NCBI GenBank assembly: GCA_050485745.1
Contig: JBJHBY010000116.1
Location: 1-10,474 of the forward strand
Direction: 5' to 3'
From: JBJHBY01 sp050485745
GTDB taxonomy: Bacteria > Pseudomonadota > Gammaproteobacteria > Pseudomonadales > CAMLJR01
Length of the DNA: 10,474 nt
This document shows positions 6,481-10,474 of the stretch, in pieces. Below the pieces are notes generated by a model. That model saw nothing but the letters and a program-made list of their open reading frames with translations. It ran no database searches and was not told the origin of the DNA. Within the stretch, counting starts at the first letter, position 1; every line of letters begins with the position of its first letter. Position numbers and translations under genes: made by a program.

Positions 6481-7035
6481 TCAACGGAGTGAGCCTTTCG
6501 CGGCATCCAGTTCCGAAACCATGTTCACGATTCTCAGGAATATGTCGCTCGGACTACTGCCGAACATAGAGGATTGATACCGATCAATAGCATATATTTT
6601 ACGCTGAACATATTTTTCGCCGTCCTTGAATCGAACCCTTATATGAAGAGTAGGTGCCTCCCGCTGATCTCTCGGGCCCTGCTTCCAGAGGCATCTGATG
6701 CTCTCCAGCATTGCCCCGGAGTCATCTCCCCTTGCAAGAAAGTCATTCACATAAACCTGAATATCGTGGACTTCTTCCAAGCGTCTTCTGATAACCTCGA
6801 CTTCTCCGTTTTCAAAGCTGACAAAACCAACATCTCCACTTTGGGAGAATCCCATGAACTTCAATCCGTCCTGACTGTAGAGCCCCCCTGATGGATCAAT
6901 TTCAGGAAAGTTTTCGCCCACGAGAGAAACAAGACTCTTTTTCCTTATTCTTGATTTCAAGATGTAATAAAAAAAAGGAATCGACAATACCAGAACTATG
7001 GCCACATTGATGAGCGAGAAAATTCTTTCTTCCAC
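6481..7035 (-). CDS. unknown protein with one N-terminal membrane anchor
   Basis: I do not recognise this 184-residue protein. It opens with a hydrophobic segment, roughly residues 7-26 (INVAIVLVLSIPFFYYILKS), followed by positive charges (RIRKK), so it is probably anchored in the inner membrane with the rest in the cytoplasm. The soluble part alternates short strands and helices (VGFVSFENGEVEVIRRRLEE; LHIRVRFKDG) and ends in a helix (DIFLRIVNMVSELD). There are no cysteine motifs and no catalytic signature. AAGGA lies eight bases before the GTG at 7035; a TTG at 7038 is a possible alternative. The DNA is AT-richer than its surroundings: 6901-7020 has 44 G or C in 120, while 901-960 in queA has 48 in 60. 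This suggests a late arrival. It ends 38 bp before the reductase-like gene. Confidence 0.75.
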   Translation of the reverse strand: MEERIFSLINVAIVLVLSIPFFYYILKSRIRKKSLVSLVGENFPEIDPSGGLYSQDGLKFMGFSQSGDVGFVSFENGEVEVIRRRLEEVHDIQVYVNDFLARGDDSGAMLESIRCLWKQGPRDQREAPTLHIRVRFKDGEKYVQRKIYAIDRYQSSMFGSSPSDIFLRIVNMVSELDAAKGSLR

Positions 7036-7064
7036 CAAGTTAATCCTTGATTTTTAATTATGGA

Positions 7065-7421
7065 TCAGGCGACACGCCGCAGGATCTTCTCCATGGCCTT
7101 CCCCTTCGCCAGCTCATCAATCAGCTTGTCCAGGTAGCGAATCTTCCGCATCAGCGGGTCCTCGACGTTTTCGACGCGAACACCACACACCACACCCTTG
7201 ATCAACGTGCTGTTCGGGTTGATTGCGGGGGCCTGGGCGAAGAAGGTCTCGAAGTCGTTATTCTGATCAATCTGCCGTTGCAGACCGGCGGCGTCATAGC
7301 CCGTCAGCCAGAGAATGATCTCGTCCACCTCGGCCTGCGTGCGGTTCTTGCGCTCCGCCTTCTGCACATACAGCGGGTAGACCCTGGCGAAGGGCATCGA
7401 GAAAATGGGGTGCCCCGCCAC
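7065..7421 (-). CDS. DUF2200 family protein
   Basis: This 118-residue protein is recognised by its block PFARVYPLYVQKAERKNRT (9-27), EVDEIILWLTGYD (30-42), FETFFAQAPAINPNSTLIKG (57-76), VCGVRVENVEDPLMRKIRYL (78-97) and DELAKGKAMEKIL near the end. These match DUF2200, a conserved, uncharacterised family of about this size; it has no signal peptide or membrane segment. The start is not an ATG: the GTG at 7421 gives MAGHPIFSMPF, in register with the family N-terminus. The ATG at 7397 would cut off eight residues. The ribosome binding site is weak, but the stop of the outer-membrane gene is only 10 bp upstream, so translation is probably coupled to it. The pairing with a barrel protein is unexplained. 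The frame is open well upstream in the barrel gene, but that part is antisense-frame noise. Confidence 0.88.
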   Translation of the reverse strand: MAGHPIFSMPFARVYPLYVQKAERKNRTQAEVDEIILWLTGYDAAGLQRQIDQNNDFETFFAQAPAINPNSTLIKGVVCGVRVENVEDPLMRKIRYLDKLIDELAKGKAMEKILRRVA

Positions 7422-7431
7422 CGGCAGTGAC

Positions 7432-8094
7432 TCAGAACTGGAAGCGCAGGTCTGCGGAGAGCACGTCCGTTCCCGCATCGAGGAAGCGTTCAACACCCGC
7501 GCCGATGGAGAACATGGCGGCGGGCTGGAAGCGCAGGCCGATGGCGGCGGCGACATCGTTGTCAGTGCCGCCCAGTTCCTTGGGGCGCATATGCAGGAAG
7601 CGGGCACCGGCGTTGACCTCGACACGCTGTACCAGCCAGTAGCGGCCACCGATGGCGACAGTGTAGACATCGGCGCGCAGGGTGTCGGTACCCTCGCCGG
7701 ACTCCTTCCACTTGATTTCTTCCCGGGCATAGCCGATGCCGGCGGAGACGCTGGCGCGCTCGTTCACCTGGTTGGCGCCACCAAAGAGCAGGCCCATGCT
7801 GCGAGTGTCGGCGGATATGCCGGGTGTGCGGGAGAGATTCTGCCCCCAGGCCTTGTCGAGGTCACCCTCGGCATAGTGCGCCTGGAACAGTACGCCACCC
7901 TCGGTGCGGTAGGAGCCCGAGAGCATCCAGCCATCGCCCTCGATGTCGGTGTTGGGCAGGCGCACGTCACGCTCCCATTCGCCATCGAAGTAGCGCGCCT
8001 CGACATAGGTGTAGGCATGGGGCTCAAAAGCCAGGGCGGGGGCAGAGAACACCAGGGTCAACAGGGATAGGGACAGAACGCGCATCATGCTCAT
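7432..8094 (-). CDS. outer-membrane beta-barrel protein
   Basis: This 220-residue protein has a signal peptide (MRVLSLSLLTLVFSAPALA, cut after Ala22) and a mature part of about 198 residues. The mature part is built of alternating polar and aromatic strands (GWMLSGSYR, GVLFQAHYAEG, SVSAGIGYARE, YTVAIGGRYWL, VEVNAGARFLHM, DVAAAIGLRFQ, FSIGAGVERFL, VLSADLRFQF). It ends in Phe after a strand, the usual signal for BAM-mediated insertion. About eight strands are expected, as in OmpA/OmpW-size barrels. AGGAGG sits five bases before the ATG. A promoter lies just upstream. Function could be a small pore, receptor or structural barrel; nothing in the sequence decides. DUF2200 follows at 10 bp. Confidence 0.85.
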   Translation of the reverse strand: MSMMRVLSLSLLTLVFSAPALAFEPHAYTYVEARYFDGEWERDVRLPNTDIEGDGWMLSGSYRTEGGVLFQAHYAEGDLDKAWGQNLSRTPGISADTRSMGLLFGGANQVNERASVSAGIGYAREEIKWKESGEGTDTLRADVYTVAIGGRYWLVQRVEVNAGARFLHMRPKELGGTDNDVAAAIGLRFQPAAMFSIGAGVERFLDAGTDVLSADLRFQF

Positions 8095-8130
8095 GGGATC
8101 CTCCTGTTCGGTGCTTCCTTGGATGACCCC

Positions 8131-8159
8131 ACTATATCCAAGCGAGGCCGGAAAGTGAA
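8131..8159 (-). promoter_or_regulatory. sigma70-type promoter of the outer-membrane/DUF2200 pair
   Basis: On the minus strand TTCACT (8154-8159) and TATAGT (8131-8136) are separated by exactly 17 bp. The -10 box matches five of six consensus bases and the -35 four. Transcription would start near 8124, giving a leader of about 30 nt ending in AGGAGG. This points to a unit separate from the permease genes upstream. Confidence 0.6.
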
Positions 8160-8250
8160 TCGACGCCCCCGTGCCCCCAAGCGACGCCTCATGGCGGGGT
8201 CACCGCACAACGGCGATCCGACCCCCGGCTATGCGGCCCCGCCGGCCTGC

Positions 8251-8310
8251 CGCCTCGCCAGTCGCCCTGCCAGCTATCCTGGCGACCGCCCTGACAACCG
8301 CCCTGCCAAC
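8251..8310. repeat. 12-bp tandem repeat containing the permease stop codon
   Basis: Five 12-bp units follow one another: CGCCTCGCCAGT, CGCCCTGCCAGC, TATCCTGGCGAC, CGCCCTGACAAC and CGCCCTGCCAAC. In the permease frame on the minus strand each unit codes for four residues, giving AGRL, SGRS, then PG-stop. The stop TAG (8274-8276) falls in the middle unit. Beyond it the repeat goes on in frame as AGRL and ARRQ until a second TAG at 8229-8231. The units are degenerate, so the array is not freshly copied. Confidence 0.65.
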
Positions 8311-9710
8311 CAAAGTGCCGGTAGCAAACCCAGGCCCAGCAAGCCGGCAATGACCACGAGCAGACGCAGGCGCAGCACATCGGGGGGCTCTTCCCGGTAG
8401 TGGAAGCCGGGGATGTCCGCATGTGCGGTGAAGGCCCGGCGCGAGAGGATATGGGGCTCGAAGAAGGCCCGCCATTCATGGTGCCAGGCTGTCACCTGGG
8501 CTTGGAAGTGACGCTGCCGGGCCTGGCCGGTGCCGGCGGCATCCGCCAGGCCCTCCGCCGCCAGCAACGCCGGTGACAGGAAGCGCAGCCGCGCCGCCAA
8601 CCGCTCGCGCCCGGCATCGCGCCGCTCCCGCGCCTGCGCCAGGGGCTCCAGGGCGGCCTCGACGCGGCGCTGCACCACGTAGCGCCGGGCGAAGAAGTTG
8701 CCGATATCCACAGCCTCCCCCGCCAGTTCGGGGTGATCCTCGAGGTAATCCACCAGCAGGCGGCTGCCCTCCGATCGGGCGCCATCGGTGGCCTCGCGCA
8801 TGGCATCCACCCAGCGGATGTCATCCGGGGCGGGATAGCGCAGTTCGAGGGTGGCGGACACCAGCCCCGGCAGCATCACCACCAACAGCAGCCAAGCCCC
8901 CAGCAGGCTCAGCAGGGCTTGGGCCGTGCCCCGGGCCCACGCGGTCACGACGGCGCAGAGCAGACACCAGAACAGCAGATAGGCCGCCGCCACGGCGCAC
9001 CACAGCAGCAGCCGCTGCCCCTCGCCGGCCGCGAGCCCGCGGCCGAGCACCAGTGCCACCACCAGCATCAGGGCAGGCAACAGAACCACACCCAGGCGCA
9101 ACCCGTGGCGCAAGGCCAGCCAGCCACCCAGCTGCGCCCGCTGCACCCGCATCAGGGGCAGCAGGCCGTGCTGGCGCTCCCAGGTGAGCACACCAAAGCC
9201 CAGGGCAATGATCAGCAACGGCGCCAGTACCACCACCACAAAGCTGGCATCGAGGCGCCCGGTGGCGCGGTGGCGCGGGGATACCGGTTCGGTCTGGGCC
9301 AGCAGTTGCCGCAACGGCTCCAGCGACATCTCCACGGCCGCCTGCTGCCGCACCTCGGCGGCGCCGCCGAGCAGGGCCAGGCCGGTCGGCGGCAGCAGTG
9401 CATGCTGGCTGGCGAGGCGCCGCCCCACCACATCGGCGTTGCGCGGGTCGCGCCAGGGCGACACCGTGCCGCCCTCCCGCAGCAGTTGTTGCGCCTGCTC
9501 GCCGGCCTTTGCCTGGCGAGCGGCATCCTGGGTGGCCAGATGCTGTTGCAGCGCCTGCTCCCGCGCCACCTCGGCGCTGCCCGCGAGCAGGGCCAGGGCA
9601 AGCACACCAAGCCATGCCACCAACAGCAGCCAGGGCAGCGGCTGGCGCCACAGCAGGCGGCCATCGTAGGCCAGGGTGGTGGCGGCAAGCCGCCGCAGCG
9701 AGGCCGTCAT
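8274..9710 (-). CDS. DUF3526-type ABC transporter permease, second subunit
   Basis: This 478-residue inner-membrane protein is of the ABC-2/NosY-related, DUF3526 type, the membrane half of an exporter. Membrane segments lie near 25-43, 155-175, 204-223, 233-256, 263-285 and 446-470. Two large periplasmic regions interrupt them: residues 45-150, Gln- and Ala-rich, and 290-445, rich in charge with helical repeats (RRVEAALEPLAQARERRDAG). A Walker motif is absent, as expected for a permease. The ATG at 9710 overlaps the stop of the preceding permease gene as ATGA, so the two are coupled. The ATPase should lie upstream, outside the window. The C-terminus runs into a 12-bp repeat that supplies the stop codon. 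Substrate is not known; export of copper-site or lipid-linked cargo has been proposed for relatives, but nothing here decides. Confidence 0.83.
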   Translation of the reverse strand: MTASLRRLAATTLAYDGRLLWRQPLPWLLLVAWLGVLALALLAGSAEVAREQALQQHLATQDAARQAKAGEQAQQLLREGGTVSPWRDPRNADVVGRRLASQHALLPPTGLALLGGAAEVRQQAAVEMSLEPLRQLLAQTEPVSPRHRATGRLDASFVVVVLAPLLIIALGFGVLTWERQHGLLPLMRVQRAQLGGWLALRHGLRLGVVLLPALMLVVALVLGRGLAAGEGQRLLLWCAVAAAYLLFWCLLCAVVTAWARGTAQALLSLLGAWLLLVVMLPGLVSATLELRYPAPDDIRWVDAMREATDGARSEGSRLLVDYLEDHPELAGEAVDIGNFFARRYVVQRRVEAALEPLAQARERRDAGRERLAARLRFLSPALLAAEGLADAAGTGQARQRHFQAQVTAWHHEWRAFFEPHILSRRAFTAHADIPGFHYREEPPDVLRLRLLVVIAGLLGLGLLPALWLAGRLSGRSPG

Positions 9711-10474
9711 GGGGCCACCCGCCGCAGCCGCCAGGCGGCTGCCTCCAGGGCCAGCACACCAAGCAGCAGCCACATCAACAGGGCCGCAAGGCCGGCCCGG
9801 TAATGACGCAGGACGTCGCCCAGCGCCGGCGGATGGTAGTGGAATGGCGGCACCTCGGCCCACAGCTCGCCGTCGCCCAGGTAGCGTTCCCCTTGGGCCT
9901 CGGGGTTGGCGATGATCGCGGCGCTCATGCGCTCCTGGAGGTCGCGCCGGTAGTGCTCGGCGCTGTCGATAAAGTGCCGGTAATGACGCTGATCCGTGCC
10001 TGCCAGCCCACTGGCCAGGGCCTGCCAGGCCAGGGCCGGGGCGACCAGGCCGGCCCGTTGCAACCATTGCTCCTGCGTCTGGTAACGATCCTGCAGGGCG
10101 CCGAAGTGGCGGTCGAACACCGCATAGCCATGGCGGTCATCCAGGCGCAGGCGCAGGCCATCGAGGTTGAGTGGCAGCTGCGCCGGGTCGCTGACTCCGT
10201 GCTCGTCCAGCAGAGCCGCTGTGCGCCGCGCCAGCTCCGCCTCGACCTCGCTTTTGTCATCGAGGTCGGCGGCGAGGGCCTGGCGGAACTCGATACCGCT
10301 GGGCAGGGGCAGACGCCAGGAGGCCCACTCCATCAGCAGGCGCGGCACCACCAGGGTGGTGAGCAGCCAGAACACCAGCACGATGGCCAGGGCCGTGCCC
10401 TCGCTGCGAGCCAGGGCGGAGACGGCGACCCCCAGGCTCAGCAGGTCAACGAGGTACAGCAGCAACACCGGGCC
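9707..10474 (-). CDS. DUF3526-type ABC transporter permease, first subunit (C-terminal part)
   Basis: The last 255 residues of a permease like its downstream neighbour; the start lies beyond the right edge, so the GTG at 10468 is internal. Two membrane segments come first (about 2-20 and 24-44), then a large periplasmic domain of about 180 residues, then a final membrane segment at 226-248 followed by the basic tail RLRR. The periplasmic domain ends in ELWAEVPPFHYHPPALGDVLRHY, matching IPGFHYREEPPDVLRLR at the same place in the second permease, which shows the two are paralogues. TGA of this gene overlaps the ATG of the next one. It would pair with the second permease as a heterodimer over one ATPase. 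Confidence 0.82.
   Translation of the reverse strand, partial: GPVLLLYLVDLLSLGVAVSALARSEGTALAIVLVFWLLTTLVVPRLLMEWASWRLPLPSGIEFRQALAADLDDKSEVEAELARRTAALLDEHGVSDPAQLPLNLDGLRLRLDDRHGYAVFDRHFGALQDRYQTQEQWLQRAGLVAPALAWQALASGLAGTDQRHYRHFIDSAEHYRRDLQERMSAAIIANPEAQGERYLGDGELWAEVPPFHYHPPALGDVLRHYRAGLAALLMWLLLGVLALEAAAWRLRRVAP

Noticed and set aside
5156..6577. 473-codon open frame on the plus strand
   Set aside because: It lies antisense across the reductase-like gene and into the SDR gene. It is rich in His, Arg and Ala without any motif, as expected for a shadow frame in GC-rich DNA.
1684..7035. A full integron cassette array
   Set aside because: Only the gap before the SDR gene has a GTTRRRY core. 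The other gaps (60-139 bp) lack core sites or recurring symmetric elements.
7422..7730. Upstream extension of the DUF2200 frame to 221 codons
   Set aside because: The extra part overlaps the barrel gene in another frame and has Ser/Pro/Cys-rich low-complexity content; family length is about 118.
8733..9803. 356-codon plus-strand frame very rich in Gln, His and Gly
   Set aside because: Antisense to the second permease. The Gln/His richness comes from reading the permease's Leu/Ala/Cys codons backwards.
1..10474. CRISPR array, insertion sequence, toxin-antitoxin pair or phage-defence operon
   Set aside because: No spaced identical repeats, no transposase or integrase motif, and no nuclease, helicase, or TA-type small gene pair was seen on either strand.

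Overview
The window looks like chromosomal DNA from a GC-rich gammaproteobacterium. The closest-looking families are QueA and Tgt of the gammaproteobacterial type, a class II tRNA-Leu with an encoded CCA end, and an outer-membrane barrel ending in Phe. The lineage is an inference; something like a Chromatiales or Halomonadaceae relative would fit, but I cannot fix the genus. Every protein gene lies on the minus strand, so transcription runs right to left. Only the tRNA is on the plus strand.

Layout, left to right. (1) 1-1259: the queuosine operon queA-tgt, overlapping by ATGA; tgt is cut by the window edge. (2) 1388-1520: tRNA-Leu(CAA) with its own promoter, divergent from queA. (3) 1684-6442: a run of unrelated single enzymes in one direction with gaps of 60-140 bp. 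They are a GFA-type zinc protein, a GNAT acetyltransferase, a class I SAM methyltransferase, a stand-alone type I methionine aminopeptidase, an SDR oxidoreductase and a dihydrodipicolinate-reductase-like oxidoreductase. (4) 6481-7035: a membrane-anchored protein of unknown function in clearly AT-richer DNA. (5) 7065-8094: an outer-membrane barrel protein followed 10 bp later by a DUF2200 protein, with a recognisable promoter. (6) 8274-10474: two DUF3526-type ABC permeases overlapping by ATGA; the first is cut by the right edge, and the ATPase is presumably further upstream, outside the window.

How they work together. queA and tgt act in the same tRNA modification pathway. The two permeases are probably two membrane subunits of one exporter. 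The barrel and DUF2200 genes look transcriptionally linked. The enzymes between the tRNA and the AT-rich gene share orientation but no evident pathway. With the mixed base composition and the neighbouring tRNA, this reads as an accessory region assembled by acquisition, but no integrase, transposase or clear attachment repeat is visible.

I do not see a convincing undescribed multi-gene system. The most interesting points are a 12-bp tandem repeat that contains the stop codon of a permease gene, the AT-rich orphan membrane protein, an attC-like symmetric element before the SDR gene, and the tightly linked barrel/DUF2200 pair.
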